The notes under the pieces were generated by a model that saw only the letters and a list, made by a program, of their open reading frames with translations, ran no database searches and was not told the origin of the DNA. Source: Streptomyces sp. NRRL S-340 (GTDB lineage: Bacteria; Actinomycetota; Actinomycetes; Streptomycetales; Streptomycetaceae). From it: a DNA stretch of 64,000 bases. Positions 50,213 through 61,369 of the stretch are shown here, piece after piece. The stretch's first letter is position 1; the number at the start of each line of letters is the position of its first letter. The stretch covers positions 1 to 64,000 of the forward strand of contig NZ_JOIY01000036.1 in NCBI RefSeq assembly GCF_000720185.1, read 5' to 3'. Made by a program: the position numbers and the translations under genes.

Positions 50213-52267
50213 ATGACGGCCGAGCTGGTGCGGGGGCAGAACCACCCGCTCTCCGAGACCCGCCTGGAAGTGCGGGTCTCGGCCGGAACACCGGTGGTGG
50301 CCCTGGCCGCGACCGGTGACGAGAACGGCAGGGTCGCGGGCAGCGCCGGGGTGGCCCACCCCGGCGCCCCGGTGCTGCCCGGCCTGGAAGTCCCCCGGCA
50401 GGCGGCCGCCGACCACCGGCTCGCCGTCGACCTGGACGCGCTCCCGGAAGCGGTGCACCGGGTGAGCGTGCTCCTCACCCTGCCCGGCGGCGGCCGGGGA
50501 CCGGCCCGGTTCGGAGCGGTCGCCGCCCCCTTCGTGGCCGTCACCGGCCTGGACGGCACCGAACTCGTCAGCTACACCCTCACCGGGCTGGACGCCGAGT
50601 CGGCCGTGATCGCCCTGGAGCTGTACCGCCGGCAGGGCGCCTGGAAGGTGCGTGCCGTCGGGCAGGGCTACTCCGGCGGCCTCGCCGAACTCCTCACCGA
50701 CCAGGGACTCTCGCAGGCCCGCGGACTGGCGGACGCCGTCGAAGCGGCGGTGAGCCGGGGACTGGCCCGCTCGGTGGCGGCCCCTCCGCCGCGCGCCGCG
50801 GACGGCGGTCGCTCCCGGCAGGCGACCGCACCGGCCCCCGGCGCGGCCCCGGGGGACCCCGCGGGCTCCCCGGCCGCCACGGGTCCCGTGCCCGCGCCTT
50901 CCGGGCCCTCGTACGGAGACCGGGCACCTGGCGCCCCCGCGCAGCCGCCGCATGTGGACGGCGCCCCGCCGCAGCCGGCCGGCCAGGACGGCGGCACCAC
51001 GCCCCGGCCCGCGGCGGCCTCCCGGCCGGCGGCCCCCACCGGCGGCCCCGTCGACTACAGCCACCCCCGGCGGCGGACGGCGGCCCCGCCGCCACCGGCG
51101 CCCGCCGCGCCCCGCGCCGCACCGGACCCGCCCGCCACGCCCGTCGCGGGAGACGCGACCGGCTGGTCCATGGAGGAACGGCTCTACAACCAGGTCTGGG
51201 GCATGTTCGAGGACCTGGCCCGCACCACCGCCGCCTACCGCAGTGCCGTCGACTTCGCCGACGCCCGCAGGGAGAAGGAGCTGGACCAGGTCCTGTCCGA
51301 CCCGCGCAGCCGCCTCAGCGGCCAGGGCGACGCCGCTCGGGAGGCGGCGCGCGTCCGGCACACCGAGCTGGTCGACCGGGCCAGGGACGCCCTCGACCGC
51401 GACCTCGCCCAGCTGACCGCCGAGTCCGAGGTGGTCGAGCCCGCACTGCCTCCCGCCTACGCCGGCTGGGACAGTCCCGTCTGGCACGGGTACCGGGTGC
51501 CGATGGAGATCCCGATGGCCGTGCGGCTCGGCGACCTCTGCCTGCCCGAGGCGCCCTCCCTGCGCATCCCCATGCTGGTCCGGCTGCCGCTGGAGCGCGG
51601 ACTGTGGATCGACAGCGGTCGTTCCGGAAGATCAGGCGGCGCGTTCACCGACGAGGCGGAAGCCAGGCGGTCGGCGATGGAGGCGGCCGTGGCGCACGCG
51701 GCCCGGCTGCTCGCCGTCTACCCGGCAGGCGAGTTCGGTGTCCATGTCATCGATCCCGCGGGGTCCGCGGCGGAAACGCTCGCGCCCCTGGTACGGACGG
51801 GTGTGCTCGCCACGCCGCCCGCGCCCGGCGCCGCCGGGGTCGCGGACGTGCTGGGCCGCCTCACCCAGAGGGTCGACCTGGTGCAGATGGCGGTGCGCGC
51901 CGGCGCGCCCGACTCGCTGCCGCAGGATCTCGACACGGCTGAGCAACTCCTGATCGTCAACGACTTCCCGCACGGCTTCGACGACCGCGCCGTGACCCGG
52001 CTGCGCTACCTGGCGGACGAGGGCCCGGCGGTCGGTGTCCATCTGATGGTGGTCGCGGACCGGGAGGACGCCGCCGCCTACGGTCCGCTGCTCGATCCCC
52101 TGTGGCGTTCGCTGATGCGCCTCACCCCGGTACCCGACGACCACCTCGCCGACCCCTGGGTCGGCCACGCCTGGACGTACGAGCCGCCGCTCGTGCCGCC
52201 CGGCAGCCAGGTGGTCGAGCGGGTGCTCACACGGGTCGCCGCGGCCCGCCGCGACTGGAACCGGTGA
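50213..52267 (+). CDS. TerD domain fused to a C-terminal domain resembling a degenerate FtsK/HerA ATPase
   Basis: A 684-residue protein of three parts. Residues 1-185 are a diverged TerD domain (LDGTELVSYTLTGLDAESAV, ALELYRRQGAWKVRAVGQGY). Residues 185-315 are a Pro/Ala/Gly linker. Residues 315-684 start with a helical, coiled-coil-like section (MEERLYNQVWGMFEDLARTT, RRDLAQLTAESEV-like), followed by MEIPMAVRLGDLCL and GLWIDSGRSGRSGG, which stands where an FtsK-type protein would carry its P-loop, then FGVHVIDPAGS (Walker B position) and LIVNDFPHGFDDRAVTRL, GVHLMVVADRED. Key P-loop residues are missing, so ATP hydrolysis is doubtful. The fold assignment is inference. Probably co-transcribed with terD. 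Confidence 0.75.
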   Translation: MTAELVRGQNHPLSETRLEVRVSAGTPVVALAATGDENGRVAGSAGVAHPGAPVLPGLEVPRQAAADHRLAVDLDALPEAVHRVSVLLTLPGGGRGPARFGAVAAPFVAVTGLDGTELVSYTLTGLDAESAVIALELYRRQGAWKVRAVGQGYSGGLAELLTDQGLSQARGLADAVEAAVSRGLARSVAAPPPRAADGGRSRQATAPAPGAAPGDPAGSPAATGPVPAPSGPSYGDRAPGAPAQPPHVDGAPPQPAGQDGGTTPRPAAASRPAAPTGGPVDYSHPRRRTAAPPPPAPAAPRAAPDPPATPVAGDATGWSMEERLYNQVWGMFEDLARTTAAYRSAVDFADARREKELDQVLSDPRSRLSGQGDAAREAARVRHTELVDRARDALDRDLAQLTAESEVVEPALPPAYAGWDSPVWHGYRVPMEIPMAVRLGDLCLPEAPSLRIPMLVRLPLERGLWIDSGRSGRSGGAFTDEAEARRSAMEAAVAHAARLLAVYPAGEFGVHVIDPAGSAAETLAPLVRTGVLATPPAPGAAGVADVLGRLTQRVDLVQMAVRAGAPDSLPQDLDTAEQLLIVNDFPHGFDDRAVTRLRYLADEGPAVGVHLMVVADREDAAAYGPLLDPLWRSLMRLTPVPDDHLADPWVGHAWTYEPPLVPPGSQVVERVLTRVAAARRDWNR

Positions 52268-52293
52268 CACCTGGCCACCGGACAGACCAGCGT

Positions 52294-52363
52294 CAAGGAA
52301 AAGTAAAGCCACTCTGATCAGCGTCTTTGATCTTTTCTTTGCCTTCCACTTTACCTTTCCTTG
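52294..52363. repeat. AT-rich 15-bp inverted repeat upstream of terC
   Basis: CAAGGAAAAGTAAAG (52294-52308) pairs with CTTTACCTTTCCTTG (52349-52363) with one mismatch and a 40-nt loop, itself holding GATCAGCGTCTTTGATC. It is far more AT-rich than the rest of the window and includes a possible promoter TTGATC-N18-TTACCT. Confidence 0.6.
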
Positions 52364-52379
52364 GTGATTCGGGTACTGT

Positions 52380-52533
52380 TTTCCGTACGGAGGGGAGTAC
52401 TCCCTGTCTGCTGCGGCGTACCCGTCAATACGGATCGGACCAGATCCCGGGGCGCCGGCCCGTCCCGGGTGGAAGAGACCTCCGGCAGCGACGACGCTGA
52501 CTCATCTGCCCGTGACGCACCTGCCGGAGGCGC
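52380..52533 (+). ncRNA. yybP-ykoY (manganese) riboswitch, leader of terC
   Basis: The leader has features of the yybP-ykoY class, which binds Mn2+ and precedes TerC-family genes: GGGGAGTAC near 52,403, CGTCAATACGG near 52,425 and GAAGAGACCTC near 52,472. The 3' part forms a stem between CCTCCGGCAG (52480-52489) and CTGCCGGAGG (52521-52530); the second arm contains the GGAGG ribosome-binding site of terC, so translation control is likely. The class assignment is from motif memory and needs a covariance search. Confidence 0.7.
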
Positions 52534-52534
52534 A

Positions 52535-53539
52535 GTGGAAGTTTCCATCACCCTGTGGACCCTGACCATCGTCGGCCTGGCCGCCCTGATCGCGGTCGAC
52601 TTCTTCATCGGCCGCAAACCCCATGACGTGTCCGTCAAGGAAGCCGGGGTCTGGACCGTCGTCTGGATCGCCCTGGCCTGCCTCTTCGGGCTCGGCCTGT
52701 TCCTCTTCTCGGGCGGGCAGCCGGCCGGAGAGTTCTTCGCGGGCTTCATCACCGAGAAGTCGCTGAGCGTCGACAACCTCTTCGTCTTCGTGCTGATCAT
52801 GGCGAAGTTCGCCGTGCCCTCGCAGTACCAGCAGCGGGTGCTGCTGGTCGGCGTCCTCATAGCCCTCGTGCTGCGGGCCGCCTTCATCGCCGCCGGCGCC
52901 GCGATCCTCGCCGGCTTCTCGTGGGTGTTCTTCCTCTTCGGGGCCTTCCTCATCTGGACCGCATGGAAGCTGGTCCAGGAGGCCCGCTCCGGCGGGGAGG
53001 ACGAGGAGTTCGAGGAGAACAAGCTGCTCAAGGCCGCCGAGCGTCGCTTCGGCGTGGCCGACCGGTACCACGGCACCAAGCTGTGGATCCGGGAGAACGG
53101 CAAGCGCGTGATGACGCCGATGCTGGTCGTGATGCTCGCCATCGGCACCACCGACGTGCTGTTCGCCCTCGACTCGATCCCCGCGATCTTCGGCCTCACC
53201 CAGGACCCGTACATCGTCTTCACCGCCAACGCCTTCGCGCTGATGGGGCTCAGGCAGTTGTACTTCCTGATAGGCGGCCTGCTGAAGAAACTGGTCCACC
53301 TCTCCTACGGCCTGTCCGTCATCCTCGGCTTCATCGGCGTCAAGCTCGTGCTGCACGCGCTGCACGAGGCCGGTGTGCACGTCCCGGAGATCAGCATCCC
53401 CGTCTCCCTCGGCGTGATCTGCGCGGTCCTGATCGTCACCACCGTCACCAGCCTGATGACGACCAGGGGCCGGGCCGCGACGGAGGAGGTGCGAGAAGGG
53501 CAGGGCGACACCGAGCACAAGGACCGCATCGATGCCTGA
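52535..53539 (+). CDS. terC: TerC-family integral membrane protein
   Basis: A 334-residue membrane protein with about nine hydrophobic helices. Family markers are LIAVDFFIGRKPHDVSVKEA, FFAGFITEKSLSVDNLFVFVLI (the TerC ESLSVDN motif), and the later TTDVLFALDSIPAIFGLT, repeating the acidic membrane motif, then AFALMGLRQLYFLIGG. Relatives (MeeF, Alx, YkoY) export manganese or help metalate secreted proteins. GTG 52535 has GGAGG about seven bases upstream, sequestered in the riboswitch stem. The C-terminal tail is charged and cytosolic. Confidence 0.92.
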   Translation: MEVSITLWTLTIVGLAALIAVDFFIGRKPHDVSVKEAGVWTVVWIALACLFGLGLFLFSGGQPAGEFFAGFITEKSLSVDNLFVFVLIMAKFAVPSQYQQRVLLVGVLIALVLRAAFIAAGAAILAGFSWVFFLFGAFLIWTAWKLVQEARSGGEDEEFEENKLLKAAERRFGVADRYHGTKLWIRENGKRVMTPMLVVMLAIGTTDVLFALDSIPAIFGLTQDPYIVFTANAFALMGLRQLYFLIGGLLKKLVHLSYGLSVILGFIGVKLVLHALHEAGVHVPEISIPVSLGVICAVLIVTTVTSLMTTRGRAATEEVREGQGDTEHKDRIDA

Positions 53540-53687
53540 CCGTTCCCCGACCGCGCACCTCCGCTCCAGGACCGCGCACCCCGGCCCCGCCACCGGCTCC
53601 GGGGCCCCGCACCCGGGCGGTGCGGGGGCCACCGCCCCGGCGGCCCACCGGAATGCGAACGAGCCGGGCCTCTGCGACGATCACAGC

Positions 53688-54788
53688 ATGATCACGCGGC
53701 TCAGGGGACTTGCCAGGGCGTGGACGACGGCCGTGCCGGTGCTCGCGGTCGTCCTGCTGGTCCTCACCTGGGGGCGGAGTCTGCCCGCGGCTGTCGTCGT
53801 GCTGGTGACCGTGGTGCTCGCCGGTGCGGTGCTCGCCGCCGTGCACCACGCCGAGGTGGTCGCCCACCGGGTCGGTGAACCCTTCGGGTCCCTGGTCCTG
53901 GCCATCGCCGTCACCGTCATCGAGGTCGCCCTCATCGTGACCCTCATGCTGGACGGCGGCGACAAGAGCGCCACCCTGGCCAGGGACACGGTGTTCGCAG
54001 CCGTCATGATCACCTGCAACGGCGTGGTCGGACTGTGCCTGCTCGTCGGCTCGCTCCGGCACGGCACGGCCGTCTTCAACGCCGAGGGCACGGGCGCGGC
54101 ACTGGCCACCGTAGCGACCCTGGCCACCCTCAGCCTGGTCCTGCCGACGTTCACCACCAGCAAGCCCGGACCGGAGTTCTCCGGTGTGCAGCTCACCTTC
54201 GCCGCCCTGTCCTCCCTGATCCTCTACGGCCTGTTCGTGGCCACCCAGACCGTCCGGCACCGGGACTACTTCCTGCCCATCACCCGGCAGGGCGAGGTGA
54301 TCACCTCCGACGACCACGCGGAGCGGCCCTCCTCCCGCATGGCCTGGACCAGCCTGGGGCTGCTGGCGCTCGCCCTGATCGGCGTGGTGGGACTGGCGAA
54401 GGGCGTCTCGCCGACCATCGAGGCCGGGGTGGCGTCCGCCGGTCTGCACCACGCGGTCGTCGGTGTGATCATCGCCCTGCTGGTGCTGCTGCCGGAGACC
54501 ATCGCCGCCCTCCGCTCAGCCCGCCGAGACCGGGTGCAGACCAGCCTCAACCTCGCCCTGGGCTCCGCGATGGCCAGCATCGGCCTGACCATCCCGGCCG
54601 TCGCCCTGGCCTCCGTCTGGCTCTCCGGGCCGCTCGTGCTCGGCCTCGGCTCCACCCACATGCTGCTGCTCCTGCTCACGGTGGTGGTCAGTTCCCTGAC
54701 CGTGGTGCCGGGCCGGGCCACCCCCCTGCAGGGCGGCGTCCACCTCGTCATCTTCGCGGCCTACCTCGAACTGGCCATCAACCCCTGA
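53688..54788 (+). CDS. Calcium/proton antiporter of the CaCA family (ChaA-like)
   Basis: A 366-residue antiporter, the same length as E. coli ChaA, with about eleven membrane helices. Two copies of the alpha-repeat signature carry the membrane acidic residues: EPFGSLVLAIAVTVIEVALIV and VVGVIIALLVLLPETIAALRSA. It probably exports Ca2+ (or Na+) for H+. ATG 53688 is favoured because GACGAT stands six bases upstream and the hydrophobic core begins shortly after. The reading frame stays open 5' into terC, but that stretch is Pro/Ala/Gly-rich. It follows terC, so both membrane proteins may serve divalent-cation balance. Confidence 0.88.
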   Translation: MITRLRGLARAWTTAVPVLAVVLLVLTWGRSLPAAVVVLVTVVLAGAVLAAVHHAEVVAHRVGEPFGSLVLAIAVTVIEVALIVTLMLDGGDKSATLARDTVFAAVMITCNGVVGLCLLVGSLRHGTAVFNAEGTGAALATVATLATLSLVLPTFTTSKPGPEFSGVQLTFAALSSLILYGLFVATQTVRHRDYFLPITRQGEVITSDDHAERPSSRMAWTSLGLLALALIGVVGLAKGVSPTIEAGVASAGLHHAVVGVIIALLVLLPETIAALRSARRDRVQTSLNLALGSAMASIGLTIPAVALASVWLSGPLVLGLGSTHMLLLLLTVVVSSLTVVPGRATPLQGGVHLVIFAAYLELAINP

Positions 54789-54890
54789 GACGGCCGTCCG
54801 GCCCCCGGCCGCGCGGTCGGTGCGCCGTGATAGACCGGGGCCAGCGGCGGTCGCAGCCGACCGCCGTGCACCGACGGACCCGGAGGAACC

Positions 54891-55364
54891 GTGCCCCGCA
54901 CCCTGGCCAGCGCCCCGATCATGATCCTCAACGGCCCCAACCTCAATCTGCTCGGGCAGCGGCAGCCGGAGATCTACGGCTCCGACACGCTCGCGGACGT
55001 GGAGGCCCTGTGCGTGAAGGCGGCGGCCGCGCGCGGCGCCACGGTGGACTTCCGCCAGTCCAACCACGAGGGAGAACTGGTCGACTGGATCCACGAGGCA
55101 CGGCTGCACCACTGCGGCATCGTCATCAACCCGGCCGCCTACTCGCACACCTCCGTGGCGATCCTCGACGCGCTCAACGCCTGCGACGGGATGCCGGTGA
55201 TGGAGGTCCACATCTCCAACGTCCACCGGCGCGAGTCGTTCCGGCACCACTCCTACGTCTCCCTGCGCGCCGACGGTGTCATCGCCGGCTGCGGAGTACA
55301 GGGCTACGCGTTCGCGGTGGAGCGGGTGGCGGCACTGGCCGCGGGGGACGGTCCGCAGGCGTAG
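54891..55364 (+). CDS. aroQ: 3-dehydroquinate dehydratase, type II
   Basis: Third step of the shikimate pathway, dehydrating 3-dehydroquinate to 3-dehydroshikimate. 157 residues, as expected for the type II dodecameric enzyme. [20 protein letters not shown] holds the substrate-binding Asn and lid Arg/Tyr; [37 protein letters not shown] and the catalytic histidine region [19 protein letters not shown] follow. GTG 54891 has GGAGG eight bases upstream. Streptomyces may hold a second aroQ near the main aro cluster. Confidence 0.95.
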   Translation: MPRTLASAPIMILNGPNLNLLGQRQPEIYGSDTLADVEALCVKAAAARGATVDFRQSNHEGELVDWIHEARLHHCGIVINPAAYSHTSVAILDALNACDGMPVMEVHISNVHRRESFRHHSYVSLRADGVIAGCGVQGYAFAVERVAALAAGDGPQA

Positions 55365-55522
55365 CGTCCGCGCGGCCTCCGCTGCCCGGGACCCGGCGGC
55401 GTCCACGACACGCCGGGGCCGCCGGTCGAGGGCGGGGAATGAGGACCGGCGGCCCGTGCCGCGCAGGAGCCGTCTTCCTGAGCGGGGCTGGTCTAAGAGT
55501 TGCGAACAAAAGGGGAGTCCGG

Positions 55523-56185
55523 TCAGCTCGCGGCGTCCGGTGCGTGCGATCGCAAGGCGCCGGAAGGTCCTTGTAGCGGAGCTACCAGGTTGCCGTGCCC
55601 GGGGTAGACCCAGGTCTCGTCCGGCAGCGGTGCGAAGATCTTCGTCTCGACGTCGTGGATCAGGCTCGCGAAGGCCCGGGAGTTCTTGAAGGTGTTGCCC
55701 ACACCTCCGGGGAAGAGGCAGTCGCCCGTGAACACGTGCGGGTGCCCGTGCGGGTCGTCGTAGACGAGCGCGATGGAACCCGGGGTGTGCCCCACGAGGT
55801 GGCGGGCGGTGAGCCGCACGTGCCCCACGCTGATCGTGTCGCCGTCCTCCACGAGGACGTCGGTCGGCACGGGGATTCCCTCGGCGTCGTCCCGGCCCGC
55901 GTACGTCCGCGCGCCCGTGGCCGCCACCACCTCGGCCAGCGCCTGCCAGTGGTCCGCGTGCCGGTGCGTGGTGACGACGGAGGCGATGCCGTCGTCACCG
56001 ATCATGCCGAGCAGCGTGTGCGCGTCGCCGGCCGCGTCGACGAGCAGTTGCTCGTCGGTGGCCCGGCAGCGCAGCAGGTAGGCGTTGTTGTCCATCGGGC
56101 CGACCGCGATCTTGGTGATCATCAGGTCTTTCAGCTCGTGCACGTCCGCCGGGCCGCCGACCGTCACCTCTCCGCTGTACGTCAT
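55523..56185 (-). CDS. MBL-fold metallo-hydrolase with an atypical C-terminus
   Basis: A 220-residue hydrolase of the glyoxalase II-like group. Metal ligands appear as VVTTHRHADHWQAL (HxHxDH), ARHLVGHTPGSIAL and FTGDCLFPGGVGN, and the final WVYPGHGN. Normal relatives continue after PGHG with a TTIGxE-type segment and a last helix; here only LVAPLQGPSGALRSHAPDAAS follows. The tail is encoded by DNA that looks like an inserted repeat (about 55,500-55,590). ATG 56185 lies seven bases after TAGGCT (56198-56193), so the message is probably leaderless. Confidence 0.85.
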   Translation of the reverse strand: MTYSGEVTVGGPADVHELKDLMITKIAVGPMDNNAYLLRCRATDEQLLVDAAGDAHTLLGMIGDDGIASVVTTHRHADHWQALAEVVAATGARTYAGRDDAEGIPVPTDVLVEDGDTISVGHVRLTARHLVGHTPGSIALVYDDPHGHPHVFTGDCLFPGGVGNTFKNSRAFASLIHDVETKIFAPLPDETWVYPGHGNLVAPLQGPSGALRSHAPDAAS

Positions 56186-56296
56186 GGTCGTCAGCCTATA
56201 GGCGCGTACGGCGCGGGAGCGCCGCACGCGCCTTTCACGAGGAGACCGGAGCGCCGCACGCGCCTGTCACCAGGAGACCGTGCCGGGCAGGGGCCG

Positions 56297-56983
56297 TCAC
56301 AGGGGCGGGAGCGCCGGAAGCGTGCCGCCCGCCACGGTGAGCGCGGCGCCGTCCCGCCGGCCGGCGAGCCAGCCGAGCAGGTCCGCCGCGGTTCCCGTGA
56401 CGGTGACCGCTTCCTCGTCCCGCTCCCGGCCCGTGCTCCACGCGCGCGTGCCGTCGGTCAGCCTGGTGGCGGGCACGTCGGCGTGGCCCGCGAACCGCTG
56501 GGCGAGGAAGTCGATCTCCCGCTCCGTGAACTCCTGCGGCACGTCCTCCAGCTCGTAGCCGATGCCGAGGTCCACGTGGTGCAGCTCGACCTCGGCCCAG
56601 CGCCGGAACGGCAGCCGGGATGCGGTGTCGGTCACCCCGTTGCGCAGCTCCACGGTGCGCGACCAGTCGGCCGGCACCAGGCCCGCCGCGTGGAAGCGGG
56701 CCGCGCTCTCGCGCACGTCCGCGATGTGCGCGTCCAGCGGACGCCGTGCGTCGCGCTCGATGTCCGCGTCCCGCGCCTCGGCGGAGGCGTACATGGGACG
56801 CCCTTCGAGGACGTTGACGAGCGCGTCCGCGTTGCGGGCGAGGTGGGCGAGGACATGGCCGCGGGTCCAGCCGGGCAGGCGTGACTGGTCGGTCACAGCC
56901 GCGTTGTCCAGTTCGCCGACCGCGGTGAGCAGTCGTTCGGTGGCTTCCTGTACAGACGCCAGGTCACGTGCGTGATCCATCAT
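56297..56983 (-). CDS. Maleylpyruvate isomerase-family, mycothiol-type DinB protein
   Basis: A 228-residue protein with an N-terminal four-helix MDMPI_N/DinB_2-like bundle: ATERLLTAVGELDNAAVTDQ, SRLPGWTRGHVLAHLARNADAL with a metal-binding His pair, and RWAEVELHHVDLGIGYELED with the later His motif. A small C-terminal alpha/beta domain follows (VTGTAADLLGWLAGR). Such proteins use mycothiol; some isomerise maleylpyruvate, but most substrates are unknown. ATG 56983 is seven bases after TAGGGT, with TTCACC 17 bp upstream of that: a good leaderless promoter. Confidence 0.87.
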   Translation of the reverse strand: MMDHARDLASVQEATERLLTAVGELDNAAVTDQSRLPGWTRGHVLAHLARNADALVNVLEGRPMYASAEARDADIERDARRPLDAHIADVRESAARFHAAGLVPADWSRTVELRNGVTDTASRLPFRRWAEVELHHVDLGIGYELEDVPQEFTEREIDFLAQRFAGHADVPATRLTDGTRAWSTGRERDEEAVTVTGTAADLLGWLAGRRDGAALTVAGGTLPALPPL

Positions 56984-57019
56984 GCGCCCGACCCTAGCGG
57001 CGCCACCCCTTCGGGTGAA
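56984..57019 (-). promoter_or_regulatory. Promoter of the mycothiol-type gene
   Basis: Minus strand: TTCACC, a 17-bp spacer and TAGGGT (56996-56991), then seven bases to ATG 56983; a leaderless start. Confidence 0.55.
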
Positions 57020-57138
57020 GGTGGCCGAGCGCGGCCGTGAATCGAATGCATGTGCGATATCGTCGGCGGCGGCGTCGGGCATGCTGGAGAGCCGGGGATT
57101 GTTGACCGTCCGGGCGGATCCGGGAATCCCACCCGGCG

Positions 57139-57161
57139 TTGTCAGTGGCTCCCCCTAGTCT
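57139..57161 (+). promoter_or_regulatory. PafBC-type DNA-damage promoter of uvrA
   Basis: TTGTCAGTG (57139-57147), 8-bp spacer, TAGTCT (57156-57161): a perfect fit to TTGTCRGTG-N8-TANNNT. Transcription should start near 57168, giving a 50-nt leader before GTG 57218. Confidence 0.9.
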
Positions 57162-57217
57162 GAAGAAGCACGGGGGCCCCGCCCCTGTCACTTCTCTCAA
57201 GAAAGGTGCGGACCGGC

Positions 57218-60238
<3,021 letters not shown>

Positions 60239-60259
60239 ACGCCCTCCCGGCCGCACCAG

Positions 60260-60293
60260 CAGGCGCCCCGCGGGACCTCCCGCGGGGCGCCTG
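60260..60293 (+). terminator. Perfect hairpin terminator after uvrA
   Basis: CAGGCGCCCCGCGGGA (60260-60275) pairs with TCCCGCGGGGCGCCTG (60278-60293) without mismatch. Only CCTATT follows, a weak T-tract. Confidence 0.8.
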
Positions 60294-60457
60294 CCTATTC
60301 CGCCCGACCGCCCGACCGCCTGCGCCCAGGGCCGGCCCCCTCCGGGCCTGCTTTCCGCCTCCTCCGGACGGACCGCACCGGACCGCCTGCACCCCAGGCC
60401 CGGCCCCGTCCGGGCCTGCGCCTGGCCCCCTCCGCCCTGAACCGGGTTCCTTCCCGC

Positions 60458-61369
60458 CTACGGCTCGCCCACCTCGGACGCGTACGGGGGCTCCGCGCCC
60501 GGGCGTGAGCAGGTGATCGCCGCCGCACGGGCCGCGAACCGCAGCAGCGCGGTCCAGCCCGCCGCGCCGAGGCCCGCCAGGGCCTCGCGGGACAGCGCGT
60601 CGCGGACGGCCAGGCCGTGCAGCAGGGCCGCGTTCACGGTGTCACCGGCGCCGATCGTGTCGACGACCGTCACCTTCTCGCCCGGAACCGAGTGCTCCGC
60701 GCCGTCCTGGGTGAACGCCGTGAGCCCGTCCCCGCCGTGGGTGATCACGACGGCCGCCGGCCCCTCGGCCAGCCACTCGCGCGGGGTGCCCCCCAGCCAC
60801 CGTGCGTCCTCCTCGGAGAGCTTCAGCAACGACACCGAGGGCAGCCAGCTGCGAAAGCGCGCCCGGTAGGCGTCCGGGTCCGGGATCAGCCCGGCCCGGA
60901 TGTTCGGGTCCAGCGCCGTGAACACCCCCTCGGCCGCCGCGGCCCGCAGCAGCTTCTCGTAGGCGCTCGCACCCGGTTCCAGGACGAGCGAACAGGTGCC
61001 GAACGACACCGCGCGTGTACTGGCGGGCAGCGCGGCGGGGGCGGTGAACAGACGGTCGGCGGTGCCGTCGACGTAGAAGGAGTACGCGGCCGATCCGTCC
61101 GTCCCGACCGTCGCGACCGCCAGCGTGGTCGGCTCGCTGCCGCGCTGTACGCCCGAGACGTCCACCCCGGCCCGCCGCAGCCCGTCCAGCAGGGCCTCAC
61201 CGAAGGCGTCGCGCGAGGTGCGGGAACAGAAGGCGGTGGGGGAGCCGAGGCGGCCGAGCGCGACGGCCGTGTTGTAGGGGCCGCCGCCGAGCGCCGGCTT
61301 GAGGTCGGCGAGGGCACCGGTGCCCCGCGGTACCAGGTCGATCAGGGCCTCACCGGCGACGACGATCAC
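60458..61369 (-). CDS. PfkB-family carbohydrate kinase (fructokinase-like)
   Basis: A 303-residue sugar kinase. It starts IVVAGEALIDLVP with the substrate-binding aspartate, has GALADLKPALGGGPYNTAVALGRLG and FCSRTSRDAFGEALLDGLRRAGV, and ends with the PfkB signature VVDTIGAGDTVNAALLHGL with the catalytic Asp. The usual products are fructose-6-phosphate or similar. GTG 61369 overlaps the lacI-type gene stop by four bases (GTGA), so the two form an operon. Both presumably answer to the palindrome at 62488-62515. Confidence 0.9.
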   Translation of the reverse strand: MIVVAGEALIDLVPRGTGALADLKPALGGGPYNTAVALGRLGSPTAFCSRTSRDAFGEALLDGLRRAGVDVSGVQRGSEPTTLAVATVGTDGSAAYSFYVDGTADRLFTAPAALPASTRAVSFGTCSLVLEPGASAYEKLLRAAAAEGVFTALDPNIRAGLIPDPDAYRARFRSWLPSVSLLKLSEEDARWLGGTPREWLAEGPAAVVITHGGDGLTAFTQDGAEHSVPGEKVTVVDTIGAGDTVNAALLHGLAVRDALSREALAGLGAAGWTALLRFAARAAAITCSRPGAEPPYASEVGEP

